Part shown: piece by piece, positions 8,740-16,748 of the stretch
How the letters are laid out: each line of letters opens with the position of its first letter
Numbering within the stretch: position 1 is the stretch's first letter
DNA from: Prevotella sp.
GTDB taxonomy: Bacteria > Bacteroidota > Bacteroidia > Bacteroidales > Bacteroidaceae
DNA length: 64,000 nt
Assembly (NCBI GenBank): GCA_024682415.1
Contig: JAIKZG010000012.1
Location: forward strand, 1-64,000
Direction: 5' to 3'
Position numbers and translations under genes: made by a program
The notes under the pieces: generated by a model
The model's database searches: none
What the model was told of the DNA's origin: nothing
The model's input: the letters and a program-made list of their open reading frames with translations, nothing else

Positions 8740-9891
8740 TTATATCAACTCTGCCGCTATTCTGCGTGCCTCGGCATCGCTCTCGACATACAAATCATAA
8801 TCAGGATTCTTGTCGAATGTAGCTTTATTCATAGTCTGCTCTATGATGCGAGCGATATCGTTGAAGCCACACTTGTCTTTGCGGAACGCCTCATTAGCAA
8901 TCTCGTTGGCGGCATTCATCACGCAAGGCATGTTACCACCTTTCTTGATAGCCTCGAAAGCAAGAGCCAGGCAACGGAACTTATCCAAATCAGGCTCAAA
9001 GAACTCAAGATTATGCTTAAACAAATCGAGACGGTCGCCATTAAGCGGCAAGCGCTCAGGGAATGAGAACGCGTATTGTATAGGTAGGCGCATATCTGGC
9101 ACGCCGAGCTGAGCCTTTACCGCTCCATCTGCGAATTGCACCGCGCTATGCACAATGCTTTGAGGATGCACCAACACCTGTATCTTTTCGGCAGGCACGC
9201 CGAAGAGCCAACGAGCTTCTATCACCTCGAAACCTTTGTTCATCATTGTGGCAGAGTCGATGGTAATCTTAGCTCCCATATCCCATGTAGGATGATTAAG
9301 GGCGTCAGCCTTGGTTACAGTTGCCAACTTCTCCTTTGGCAACAGGCGGAAAGGGCCTCCACTTGCCGTGAGCAATATCTTCTCTATCTCGTTGTCGCCC
9401 TCGCCCACAATGCTCTGGAATATAGCAGAGTGCTCAGAGTCTACAGGAATTATCGGAGCGTGATTCTCCGCCGCAAGCTTGTTGATAAGCTCACCTGCCA
9501 CGACAAGCGTTTCCTTATTGGCAAGGCATATCTTCTTGTGCGCCTTTATCGCGCTTATTGTAGGCGACAAGCCGGCAAAGCCCACCATTGCCGTGAGCAC
9601 CATGTCGATAGGCTCGGCAGTGACTATCTGGTCGAGAGCCTGCTTGCCTGCATATACCTTGATGTCGGGACGATCAGCCAATAAATTACACAAAGCGTCG
9701 TAGTGAGCATCATTAGCTATTACTACGGCGGCAGGATTATATTTCTTAGCCTGTTCGGCAAGCATTTCATATCGGTTGTTTGCTGTCAGGCAATATGCTT
9801 CATATCGGTCGGGGTGCTGACTTATCACATCCAGAGCCTGTGTTCCTATCGAACCTGTAGAGCCAAGGATGCATACTTGTTGTTTCTTCAT
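8740..9891 (-). CDS. dxr: 1-deoxy-D-xylulose 5-phosphate reductoisomerase
   Basis: A 383-residue enzyme that converts 1-deoxy-D-xylulose 5-phosphate to 2-C-methyl-D-erythritol 4-phosphate with NADPH, the committed step of the non-mevalonate isoprenoid pathway. The NADPH-binding GSTGSIGTQ motif is near residues 10-18, the metal-binding VDSEHSAIFQ near residue 150, and the substrate-loop region HPTWDMG and ITIDSATMMNKG follow. Length is normal. The gene is 65 bp downstream of rimM; the gap holds an inverted repeat (9922-9947) that recurs upstream of cysS and ddl. Confidence 0.96.
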   Translation of the reverse strand: MKKQQVCILGSTGSIGTQALDVISQHPDRYEAYCLTANNRYEMLAEQAKKYNPAAVVIANDAHYDALCNLLADRPDIKVYAGKQALDQIVTAEPIDMVLTAMVGFAGLSPTISAIKAHKKICLANKETLVVAGELINKLAAENHAPIIPVDSEHSAIFQSIVGEGDNEIEKILLTASGGPFRLLPKEKLATVTKADALNHPTWDMGAKITIDSATMMNKGFEVIEARWLFGVPAEKIQVLVHPQSIVHSAVQFADGAVKAQLGVPDMRLPIQYAFSFPERLPLNGDRLDLFKHNLEFFEPDLDKFRCLALAFEAIKKGGNMPCVMNAANEIANEAFRKDKCGFNDIARIIEQTMNKATFDKNPDYDLYVESDAEARRIAAELI

Positions 9892-9921
9892 TTTTTATAT
9901 GTATGAAAAAGAAAATTCTTC

Positions 9922-9951
9922 TGCATGTTTTTTATAAAATTCATGCATGGA
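9922..9951 (-). promoter_or_regulatory. Inverted-repeat motif upstream of dxr
   Basis: TGCATG at 9922-9927 and CATGCA at 9942-9947 are separated by exactly 14 AT-rich bases, two helical turns centre to centre. On the coding strand the site begins TCCATGCATG and ends 30 nt before the dxr start codon. The same arrangement is found upstream of cysS and ddl. Confidence 0.55.
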
Positions 9952-9956
9952 TTTTT

Positions 9957-10478
9957 CTAATCATTAACTGATAGAATTCCTTCGGGAAGAATCATCTTTA
10001 TTGTTTGGTTTTTAATATCAATATCGGTAATAAGTTCCTGCTGCGCCGGGATAAGTATCTCGCCCTTGTCGGTTTCAAGGCTGAATAGCAGATTAATAGT
10101 AGAGTCGTCTACGCTCAATATCTTGCCCACAGTGGCGCCATCGCTATCGTTTACTACGTTAAAGCCTATAATCTGCGCCCATGTCACCTCATCCTCGCTG
10201 TCAGAGCGAGAGCGTTCATAATACACATCGCAACCAGTAAGATTACGCACCTGCTCAGCCGTATCTATATCCTCAAGCTTGAGCAATACCGACTCATCAG
10301 AGCGGAAACGATATTCCTCAATAAAGAAAGGCACCATAAGCCCGTCTACATCCAATATTATGTAGTCGGAGTCCTGGCGGTCGAAGATGTCGTCGCTTAT
10401 CATAAACATCATCTCGCCTTTCACTCCATGCGGTTTGCCTATCTTGCCTATCTTGTAAACGTCTTCACGCTTTATCAT
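9957..10478 (-). CDS. rimM: 16S rRNA processing protein RimM
   Basis: A 173-residue RimM, which binds ribosomal protein S19 and helps mature the 30S subunit. The N-terminal RimM domain opens with the typical KIGKIGKPHGVKGE segment at residues 10-23, and a PRC-barrel domain follows from about residue 98, ending in EILIPAQQELITDID. The length is typical. It lies between murA (29 bp upstream) and dxr in a co-directional run. Confidence 0.92.
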   Translation of the reverse strand: MIKREDVYKIGKIGKPHGVKGEMMFMISDDIFDRQDSDYIILDVDGLMVPFFIEEYRFRSDESVLLKLEDIDTAEQVRNLTGCDVYYERSRSDSEDEVTWAQIIGFNVVNDSDGATVGKILSVDDSTINLLFSLETDKGEILIPAQQELITDIDIKNQTIKMILPEGILSVND

Positions 10479-10507
10479 AAATAATAGAAATATATTATGT
10501 TGTATCG

Positions 10508-11818
10508 TTAGTCGTCCACGCGGGTAATCTTCGCGCCGAGCGCATTCAGACGCTGCTCAATGTCTTGATAGCCACGATCTATCTGCGCGATATTCGAGAT
10601 TCTGCTCACTCCGTCGGCACTCATAGCCGCTATGAGCAATGCTATTCCGGCACGAATGTCAGGACTCGACATCTTGCCTGCCCTCAGCTGATGCGCGCGG
10701 TCGTGACCTATCACCACCGCTCTGTGAGGATCGCATAGAATAATCTGCGCGCCCATGTCTATGAGCTTATCCACGAAGAACAAGCGGCTTTCAAACATCT
10801 TCTGATGTATCAGCACGCTTCCCTTTGCCTGAGTTGCCACAACGAGCAGCACCGAAATAAGGTCAGGGGTAAGTCCCGGCCATGGAGCGTCGGCAAGAGT
10901 CATTATAGTGCCGTCCATGAAAGAGTCTATCACATAATGCTCCTGACGTGGAATCACGAGGTCGTCGCCCTCTACGTTTATCTTCACTCCTAATCGGCGG
11001 AACGTGTCGGGAATGATACCCAAATCCTTCACGCAGGCATTCTTTATTCTCACTCCGTTGCCGCACATCGCTGCCATACCTATGAACGAGCCTACCTCAA
11101 TCATGTCGGCAAGGATAGTATGCTCTGTTCCGTGCAGGCTCTTTGTGCCCACTATGGTAATAAGATTGCTGCCTATGCCGCTGATGTTAGCGCCCATGGC
11201 GTTGAGCATGTGGCATAGCTGCTGAATATATGGCTCACAAGCACTATTATATATAGTAGTAGTGCCCTCAGCCATTACTGCCGCCATGATTATATTGGCA
11301 GTACCTGTCACCGAAGCCTCATCAAGCAGCATATAGCAACCTTTGAGCTGCTTTGCCTCAAGATGGAATGTTCCGTTGCCCTCGTTGGCAACGAAATCAG
11401 CTCCGAGATATTTAAATCCGAGAAAATGAGTGTCAAGACGCCTACGACCTATCTTGTCGCCGCCAGGCTTTGCTACCGTAGCCTTATGAAATCTTCCGAG
11501 AAGCGGGCCTATCATAAGCACGCTTCCACGCAGATGAGAACACTTCTGCACAAAATCTTGACTCTCTATATAATCAAGATTCAAATTATCAGCTTGAAAT
11601 GTATAGTCGTTGCGTGAATGTTCTGTTACCTTCACGCCCATATCTTTGAGCAGCAGAATAAGGTTCTGCACATCAAGAATATCAGGGATGTTGTGTATGG
11701 TCACGGGGTCGTCGGTGAGCAAAGTGGCGCTTATCACCTGTAGAGCCTCATTCTTCGCGCCCTGCGGTGTGATAGTTCCGCTAAGCTGATGACCGCCTTC
11801 TATGACGAATGCTTCCAT
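10508..11818 (-). CDS. murA: UDP-N-acetylglucosamine 1-carboxyvinyltransferase MurA, Asp variant
   Basis: A 436-residue MurA that transfers enolpyruvate from phosphoenolpyruvate to UDP-GlcNAc, the first committed step of peptidoglycan synthesis. The GAKNEAL motif is at residues 20-26 and the active-site loop is about residues 115-125. In the loop the usual GGC-x-IG is replaced by GGDKIG, with Asp at residue 121 where most MurA enzymes carry the catalytic Cys that fosfomycin alkylates. Asp variants are known to be active and fosfomycin-insensitive in other phyla, so natural resistance is inferred here. It is 27 bp after the DUF4290 gene and 29 bp before rimM. Confidence 0.94.
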   Translation of the reverse strand: MEAFVIEGGHQLSGTITPQGAKNEALQVISATLLTDDPVTIHNIPDILDVQNLILLLKDMGVKVTEHSRNDYTFQADNLNLDYIESQDFVQKCSHLRGSVLMIGPLLGRFHKATVAKPGGDKIGRRRLDTHFLGFKYLGADFVANEGNGTFHLEAKQLKGCYMLLDEASVTGTANIIMAAVMAEGTTTIYNSACEPYIQQLCHMLNAMGANISGIGSNLITIVGTKSLHGTEHTILADMIEVGSFIGMAAMCGNGVRIKNACVKDLGIIPDTFRRLGVKINVEGDDLVIPRQEHYVIDSFMDGTIMTLADAPWPGLTPDLISVLLVVATQAKGSVLIHQKMFESRLFFVDKLIDMGAQIILCDPHRAVVIGHDRAHQLRAGKMSSPDIRAGIALLIAAMSADGVSRISNIAQIDRGYQDIEQRLNALGAKITRVDD

Positions 11819-11845
11819 CTGTCAGTGATTAAGTAGTATTGTTTG

Positions 11846-12454
11846 TTATTTCTTCTTTTTCTTCTTGCCGCCATTCTGGTTTGGCTGTTCCTTAGGCGGC
11901 AGTTTGTTGAATTTGAATGTGCTCAAATCCAGCTGTATGTTTCCGTCGGTGAATCGAGCCAAGTCAGAAGCCACCTTTTCCTCATCGCTTGAGCCGTGAC
12001 CCCATTCGTTAAGGTCTATCTTCATGAGGTTGGCAGTGCGTCTTACCAGCTCGTCACGCTCCTCGCCTGGCTCCATAGCCTTCAGCTTCTCGAAAGTGTC
12101 CATCAACAAGTGTCCATAGTGACGCACACGTATTCTCTGCATAGGATATTTCATCGGCTCAGGGCGTGTCACTATATTAGTGGCCTGGCTCACGTCTACG
12201 GGATAGTCGATATCGAGCTTGAATCCGCTCATTATCGCGAGATGATCCCAAAGAGTCTGCTGCTGCTCCTCCTTGTCACCCTCCGGCGGACACACTCGTG
12301 CCATAATATCAACGATAGTTTCAGCACAAGCCTGTCGCTCCTTTTTGTCGGTGAGCGCGATGGCATAGTCTATCATCTTCTGTATCTCGCGTCCATATTC
12401 AGGCAAAATAAGTTTTTCGCGCTGAGTGTTATAGTCAAGTCCGTGAATGTTCAT
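11846..12454 (-). CDS. DUF4290 domain-containing protein
   Basis: A 202-residue protein of the Bacteroidetes family DUF4290. The conserved opening YNTQREKLILPEYGREIQKM is at residues 8-27. The rest is helical, with no signal peptide or membrane segment, so it should be cytoplasmic. The C-terminus is a lysine run (GGKKKKKK), which suggests contact with nucleic acid or ribosomes, though that is a guess. It is tightly placed between tsaB (12 bp) and murA (27 bp), so it probably belongs to the same transcript. Function unknown. Confidence 0.85.
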   Translation of the reverse strand: MNIHGLDYNTQREKLILPEYGREIQKMIDYAIALTDKKERQACAETIVDIMARVCPPEGDKEEQQQTLWDHLAIMSGFKLDIDYPVDVSQATNIVTRPEPMKYPMQRIRVRHYGHLLMDTFEKLKAMEPGEERDELVRRTANLMKIDLNEWGHGSSDEEKVASDLARFTDGNIQLDLSTFKFNKLPPKEQPNQNGGKKKKKK

Positions 12455-12466
12455 CTGATTAAATTA

Positions 12467-13159
12467 TTAAATAAGTTTTTTAGGCAGCTTGGCCACGAAG
12501 TCTTTCAGATAGAAAGGCACGAAATATGCCACATCCTCAAACTTCTCCTGAGCCATTCTTTTCTCTGCCAGTGGATACATATATTTTGCCTCCAGCTCCA
12601 CATCCTCTATAAAGTGAGCGTTAGGGTGATTTATCACCTCCTTGCATTTCGCTGCTCCGTTGCCGAAGAAATATACAGGATGCATGTCGAGGTATTCCTT
12701 ATAAGTGTTTTCGTCTACCACGTTGGCCTCAATCTTTCTCACCTCGCTGAGTGAGCGGTCGAATATCTGTGAATACACTTCCATGCGACGTGCATCAAGC
12801 ATAGGGCACAACAAGGCGTCTTCTTCCTTTATTTTTTCGTCGAGCAATACCGGCACACACAATATCTCAAGAGTCGGTATTCCCAATAGTTTTATTCCGC
12901 GTCCGTAGCAGACACCCTTTGCCATCGACACTCCTATACGAAGACCTGTATAAGAACCCGGACCGCAGCTCACCGCTACTCCGTCTACAGGTATGGCATG
13001 ATTATCCGCAAAAGAGAGTGCTTCGTCTACGAATCCTCCTAATTTCGCAGCGTGGTTAGGACCTTCGCGGTCTTCCTTTGTGAAGATACATTCGCCGCCA
13101 TTGCTTACGGCTACTGAGCACACGTTTGTGCTCGTCTCAATATTTAATATGCACGACAT
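12467..13159 (-). CDS. tsaB: tRNA threonylcarbamoyladenosine biosynthesis protein TsaB
   Basis: A 230-residue TsaB, an inactive homologue of TsaD that forms the scaffold of the TsaBDE complex making the t6A modification at tRNA position 37. The ASKHA-fold opening ILNIETSTNVCSVAV is at residues 4-18 and the family motif VSCGPGSYTGLRIGVSMAKG lies near residues 63-82. It is the first gene of the minus-strand run and is divergent from yicC. A -7 box TATTTTTG on the minus strand at 13195-13188 gives a plausible promoter with a leader of roughly 25 nt. Confidence 0.92.
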   Translation of the reverse strand: MSCILNIETSTNVCSVAVSNGGECIFTKEDREGPNHAAKLGGFVDEALSFADNHAIPVDGVAVSCGPGSYTGLRIGVSMAKGVCYGRGIKLLGIPTLEILCVPVLLDEKIKEEDALLCPMLDARRMEVYSQIFDRSLSEVRKIEANVVDENTYKEYLDMHPVYFFGNGAAKCKEVINHPNAHFIEDVELEAKYMYPLAEKRMAQEKFEDVAYFVPFYLKDFVAKLPKKLI

Positions 13160-13187
13160 ATTCTAAAATCTTCAAAATTATAATCTG

Positions 13188-13225
13188 CAAAAATACTCTT
13201 TTTCCCCTCAAATTTATTACTTTTG
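13188..13225. promoter_or_regulatory. Divergent -7 boxes between tsaB and yicC
   Basis: TATTTTTG on the minus strand (13195-13188) and TACTTTTG on the plus strand (13218-13225) lie 22 bp apart in the 87-bp gap. The -33 boxes are poor on both sides, so the two promoters may compete. Confidence 0.4.
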
Positions 13226-13246
13226 CAGAAATTTAACTCGTAAACT

Positions 13247-14125
13247 ATGGTATTATCAATGACTGGCTATGGCAAAGCTGTCGTAGCCTACAACGAAAAG
13301 AAGATTAACGTAGAGATAAAATCTCTCAACAGCAAGGCTCTTGACCTCTCTACACGTATCGCTCCCATCTATCGTGAGAAGGAGATGGAAATCAGAAAGG
13401 TCATATCAAAGAAGCTGACGAGAGGTAAGGTAGACTTCGCTATCTGGATAGAGAAGGACACTCTTGTTGACGCGACACCTGTTAACGAGACGCTCATTGA
13501 GAACTATTACAATCAGATTCGCACTATCGCGAAGCAGACTGGCATACCAGAACCGCAAAACTGGTTTGACATTCTTCTCCGCATGCCAGATGTCACCACC
13601 AAGGTAGATGTAGAAAAGCTCGATGAGAATGAATGGAAAGCCGCAAGCCAGGCCATTGAAGAGGCATTAGACAACCTTATCGCCTTCCGCCGCCAGGAAG
13701 GAGCAGCCCTCGAAAAGAAGTTTACTGAGAAGATTGACAATATCGCTACACTCCTTGAGAGCATTGAGCCATTTGAGAAGAGCCGTGTAGCCAAGATACG
13801 CGAGCGCATCCTCGACGGACTGAAACAGCTGCCAGAGGTGGAATACGACAAGAACCGCCTTGAGCAGGAGCTTATCTACTACATTGAGAAGCTCGACATC
13901 AGCGAAGAGAAGCAGCGCCTTGCCAACCACTTGAAATATTTCCGCGAGACTCTTGCCGAGCCAGACGGCAATCAGGGCAAGAAGCTTGGATTCATTGCTC
14001 AGGAGATGGGTCGCGAGATAAATACCACCGGCTCAAAGAGCAATCTTGCCGAGATGCAAAACATCGTAGTCAAGATGAAAGACGAGCTGGAGCAGATTAA
14101 GGAGCAGGTGCTCAACGCCCTTTAA
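13247..14125 (+). CDS. YicC/YloC-family endoribonuclease
   Basis: A 292-residue YicC-family protein. The conserved opening LSMTGYGKAVV is at residues 3-13, EIKSLNSKALDL follows at about 23-34, and the C-terminal half carries GKKLGFIAQEMGREINTTGSK, the start of the DUF1732 region. Family members are hexameric metal-dependent RNases in E. coli and Bacillus studies. It is cytoplasmic, 43 bp upstream of gmk, an order seen in many bacteria. A -7 box TACTTTTG at 13218-13225 gives a leader of about 16-20 nt. Confidence 0.92.
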   Translation: MVLSMTGYGKAVVAYNEKKINVEIKSLNSKALDLSTRIAPIYREKEMEIRKVISKKLTRGKVDFAIWIEKDTLVDATPVNETLIENYYNQIRTIAKQTGIPEPQNWFDILLRMPDVTTKVDVEKLDENEWKAASQAIEEALDNLIAFRRQEGAALEKKFTEKIDNIATLLESIEPFEKSRVAKIRERILDGLKQLPEVEYDKNRLEQELIYYIEKLDISEEKQRLANHLKYFRETLAEPDGNQGKKLGFIAQEMGREINTTGSKSNLAEMQNIVVKMKDELEQIKEQVLNAL

Positions 14126-14168
14126 TCCATATCCTTCACATAACATCAAATAATCCAAAATCTTCATA

Positions 14169-14738
14169 ATGGGTAAATGTATTGTATTTGCCGCGCCATC
14201 GGGCACAGGCAAAAGCACTATCATATCATGGCTCATGGCAGAACATCCAGAGCTTAATCTCGCGTTCTCAATAAGTTGCACAAGTCGCGCGCCACGTGGC
14301 AACGAGAAGAATGGCGTGGAGTATTTCTTCCTCTCTCCAGAAGAGTTTCGTCAGCGCATCGCCAATGATGAGTTCTTAGAGTATGAAGAAGTATATGCCG
14401 ATCGTTTCTACGGCACATTAAAGTCACAGGTGCGCAAGCAGATGGACGCTGGTCAGAATGTCATTTCCGACCTCGACGTAAACGGTGCCTGCAACATCAA
14501 GGAATACTATGGCGACGACGCTCTCAGCGTCTTCATTCAGCCACCGTCGATAGAAGAGTTGCGCAACCGCCTTGTAGCGCGCAACACCGACACTGCCGAA
14601 GCCATAGAGAAGCGTCTTGAACGTGCCGCTTACGAGTTATCACAGGCACCAAAGTTTGATAAAATCGTAGTCAATGATGATTTGGAAAAGGCTAAGCAAG
14701 CCACTTACGAAATCATCAGAGAATATCTCAATAAATAA
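14169..14738 (+). CDS. gmk: Guanylate kinase
   Basis: A 189-residue guanylate kinase that phosphorylates GMP to GDP with ATP. The P-loop APSGTGKST is at residues 9-17, the GMP-binding TSRAPRGNEKNGVEYFF region begins near residue 39, and ISDLDVNGACNIK near residue 99 is the second catalytic segment. Length and order are typical. The start codon ATG at 14169 gives a standard N-terminus. It follows yicC by 43 bp; a terminator lies right after it. Confidence 0.95.
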   Translation: MGKCIVFAAPSGTGKSTIISWLMAEHPELNLAFSISCTSRAPRGNEKNGVEYFFLSPEEFRQRIANDEFLEYEEVYADRFYGTLKSQVRKQMDAGQNVISDLDVNGACNIKEYYGDDALSVFIQPPSIEELRNRLVARNTDTAEAIEKRLERAAYELSQAPKFDKIVVNDDLEKAKQATYEIIREYLNK

Positions 14739-14750
14739 ATCCCTTACATC

Positions 14751-14779
14751 AAAGGCGCATTATCCGTGCGCCTTTGTTT
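14751..14779 (+). terminator. Intrinsic terminator between gmk and nadD
   Basis: A perfect 9-bp stem AAAGGCGCA/TGCGCCTTT (14751-14759 with 14767-14775), a 7-nt loop and a following GTTTTTATTT. It separates yicC-gmk from nadD, with nadD starting only 19 bp further on. Confidence 0.8.
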
Positions 14780-14794
14780 TTATTTCCCCACATC

Positions 14795-15370
14795 ATGATT
14801 AGAACAGGTATTTATGGCGGCACATTCGACCCCATTCACAATGGTCACATTGCCCTCGCCCACGCTTTTCTCGAGAGCGGAGAGCTTGATGAACTGTGGT
14901 TTATAGTATCGCCACAAAACCCGTTTAAGCAGAACAAAGACCTTCTGCCCGACGACGCGCGCCTTGAAATGGTGAAGGCAGCATTGCGTGGAGAGGAAAA
15001 GATCGTGGCAAGCGACTATGAGTTCCACCTTCCAAAGCCATCTTATATGTGGAACACGCTATGCCATCTGCGTGAAGACTATCCCGACCGTGAGTTCACA
15101 TTGCTCATCGGCGGCGACAACTGGCAGAGCTTCTCTCGCTGGTATCATTATGAAGACATCCTTGCCACCCACCGCGTAATGATATATCCTCGTGAGGGCT
15201 CAGAAGTAGATGCTGCGCATCTCCCTGCCAACGTGTCTTTATGCGACACTCCGCTTATCAACATCAGCAGCACCGACATCCGTCAGCGTGTGCAGCGTGG
15301 CGAAGATATTTCATCGCTCGTCCCTCAAAGCGTGGCGACGCTTATCATTCGCAACGGATATTACAAATAA
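14795..15370 (+). CDS. nadD: Nicotinate-nucleotide adenylyltransferase
   Basis: The enzyme adenylates nicotinic acid mononucleotide in NAD synthesis. The frame opens at 14774, but that start falls inside the terminator; the ATG at 14795 starts the family N-terminus MIRTGIYGGTFDPIHNGHIA, so 191 residues are predicted. The nucleotidyl-transferase motifs GGTFDPIHNGH (residues 7-17) and ISSTDIRQRV (near 160) are intact. No clear promoter of its own is visible between the terminator and the start, so it may depend on read-through from gmk. It is 11 bp upstream of the DnaQ-like exonuclease gene. Confidence 0.93.
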   Translation: MIRTGIYGGTFDPIHNGHIALAHAFLESGELDELWFIVSPQNPFKQNKDLLPDDARLEMVKAALRGEEKIVASDYEFHLPKPSYMWNTLCHLREDYPDREFTLLIGGDNWQSFSRWYHYEDILATHRVMIYPREGSEVDAAHLPANVSLCDTPLINISSTDIRQRVQRGEDISSLVPQSVATLIIRNGYYK

Positions 15371-15381
15371 AGCAAAAGGAT

Positions 15382-15873
15382 ATGAGAAACTTTGCAGCAA
15401 TAGATTTTGAGACCGCCAACTACAGTCGTAGCTCTGTCTGCTCCGTGGGCATCGTTATTGTGCGTGACAGCGAGATTGTAGATAACTTCTACTCTCTTAT
15501 CCGTCCCCTACCTAACTATTACAACTACAGGTGCACACAAGTTCATGGATTAACCAATAAGGACACTGACGCTGCTCCCTGCTTCCCAGATGTATGGAAA
15601 GAGGTTGAGCCGCTTATCGAGGGACTGCCATTGGTAGCCCACAACCGCCCTTTTGATGAAGGTTGCCTTAAAGCAGTCTTCAAAGCTTATCAGATGCACT
15701 ATCCCGATTATCCTTTTTACGACACCCTTTGCGTATCGCGCCGTGTCTTCCCTCACCTTGCCAACCATCAGCTTCACACTGTTGCTGCCGCCTGTGGCTA
15801 TCAGTTAGAGAATCATCATCACGCCTTAGCAGACGCGGAAGCCTGTGCGTGGATAGCAAGAGAAATACTATAA
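15382..15873 (+). CDS. DnaQ-like 3'-5' exonuclease (DEDDh family)
   Basis: A 163-residue exonuclease domain protein. The start ATG at 15382 gives the family N-terminus MRNFAAIDFETAN with the metal-binding DFE at residues 8-10. The second motif HNRPFDEG is near residue 93 and the DEDDh His-Asp pair lies in HHALADAEAC near residue 149. There are no other domains, so this is a free-standing single-domain nuclease rather than the polymerase III epsilon subunit proper. It is 11 bp after nadD and likely co-transcribed. The exact substrate is not predictable. Confidence 0.85.
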   Translation: MRNFAAIDFETANYSRSSVCSVGIVIVRDSEIVDNFYSLIRPLPNYYNYRCTQVHGLTNKDTDAAPCFPDVWKEVEPLIEGLPLVAHNRPFDEGCLKAVFKAYQMHYPDYPFYDTLCVSRRVFPHLANHQLHTVAAACGYQLENHHHALADAEACAWIAREIL

Positions 15874-15889
15874 AAAAAGAAAATTATCT

Positions 15890-15937
15890 TTTCTAACAAG
15901 TTTAGAGCAATTAGTTAGAAATTTAGTTGTATCTTTA
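15890..15937 (+). promoter_or_regulatory. Inverted repeat and -7 box upstream of the RelE/ParE module
   Basis: TTTCTAAC (15890-15897) and GTTAGAAA (15914-15921) form an 8-bp inverted repeat separated by 16 bases. A -7-like box TATCTTTA follows at 15930-15937, 24 bp before the antitoxin start. The placement over the promoter region fits autoregulation by a toxin-antitoxin complex, which is inferred. Confidence 0.45.
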
Positions 15938-15961
15938 CCAACGAAATAAACATATATAGAT

Positions 15962-16216
15962 ATGACAACAATAGAAATAAGCGCAATGCGTGGTGATTTA
16001 GCACGCGAAATCCTCAACACTGACGACATAGATGTGCTTAGTGCTGTAAAAGAAGCATATCATAAAGCCTTGGATTCTGTTAAAAGAAGACGCGACATTA
16101 TTTCAAAAAAAGAAATAATCTCTGGATTAGAAGAATCTCTTCATGAAGTAAAACTAATTAAAGAAGGGAAATTACCAGCACAGACAGCCGAAGATTTCTT
16201 AAATGAATTAAGATAA
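15962..16216 (+). CDS. Putative type II antitoxin
   Basis: An 84-residue, largely helical protein with an N-terminal region resembling small Bacteroidetes antitoxins that are paired with RelE/ParE toxins: MTTIEISAMRGDLAREIL, followed by a basic stretch VKRRRDIISKKEI and an acidic C-terminus. I do not see a named DNA-binding fold. Its stop codon overlaps the toxin start by one base (TAATG), the usual coupling of such modules. An inverted repeat spans the promoter. The neutralising role is inferred from the arrangement. Confidence 0.65.
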   Translation: MTTIEISAMRGDLAREILNTDDIDVLSAVKEAYHKALDSVKRRRDIISKKEIISGLEESLHEVKLIKEGKLPAQTAEDFLNELR

Positions 16217-16542
16217 TGAAGAAGATACCTACAAATCACTTTAAGCGCTCTGCAAAAACACTACACAAACGCTATAAATCATTTATTACTGACTTCGAGA
16301 AGCTATTAAAAGATTTGGATGCAAACCCTCTTATGGGTACTGATTTGGGAGCTGGATTTAGAAAAATAAGACTGAAGATTACATCTAAATCCAAAGGAAA
16401 AAGCGGTGGCGCAAGAGTCATTACACTAACATCATATATCAATGATGACACTTTATATTTGATTGAGATTTACGACAAAGAATATAAAGCAAACATTACT
16501 TCTAAAGAACTACAGAAACTTTTAAAGGATGCAGAATTATAA
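16216..16542 (+). CDS. RelE/ParE-family toxin
   Basis: A 108-residue basic protein with the RelE/ParE layout: an N-terminal helical pair (FKRSAKTLHKRYKSFITDFEK), a central strand region with GFRKIRLKI, GGARVITLTSYI, and a C-terminal IYDKEYKANIT strand followed by a short helix. RelE-type toxins cleave mRNA on the ribosome and ParE types poison gyrase; the sequence does not decide between them. It is translationally coupled to the antitoxin by a TAATG overlap. A terminator follows at 16578. Confidence 0.75.
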   Translation: MKKIPTNHFKRSAKTLHKRYKSFITDFEKLLKDLDANPLMGTDLGAGFRKIRLKITSKSKGKSGGARVITLTSYINDDTLYLIEIYDKEYKANITSKELQKLLKDAEL

Positions 16543-16577
16543 GATGGGATGCAACATTCTGCATAATACAAAATAAG

Positions 16578-16610
16578 AGCGGTGCGACTCTCGCGAGCCA
16601 CACCGCTTTC
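16578..16610. terminator. Intrinsic terminator after the toxin gene
   Basis: AGCGGTG at 16578-16584 pairs with CACCGCT at 16601-16607, with inner partial pairing around CTCTCGCGAG and a short T tract. It lies between the toxin gene and the convergent fimbrillin gene. The remaining bases to 16748 show no gene. Confidence 0.7.
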
Positions 16611-16748
16611 TATAAAATTTATGAAGTAATGTCGCCAACATGGATTTGCTTTCACAAGCAAACTGCTATTCCATAGGCGAACACAGAATAGAATAAACTC
16701 CTTCTAACTTCACCATAATTGGGGAAGGATTTTAATATGTGCATTTTA

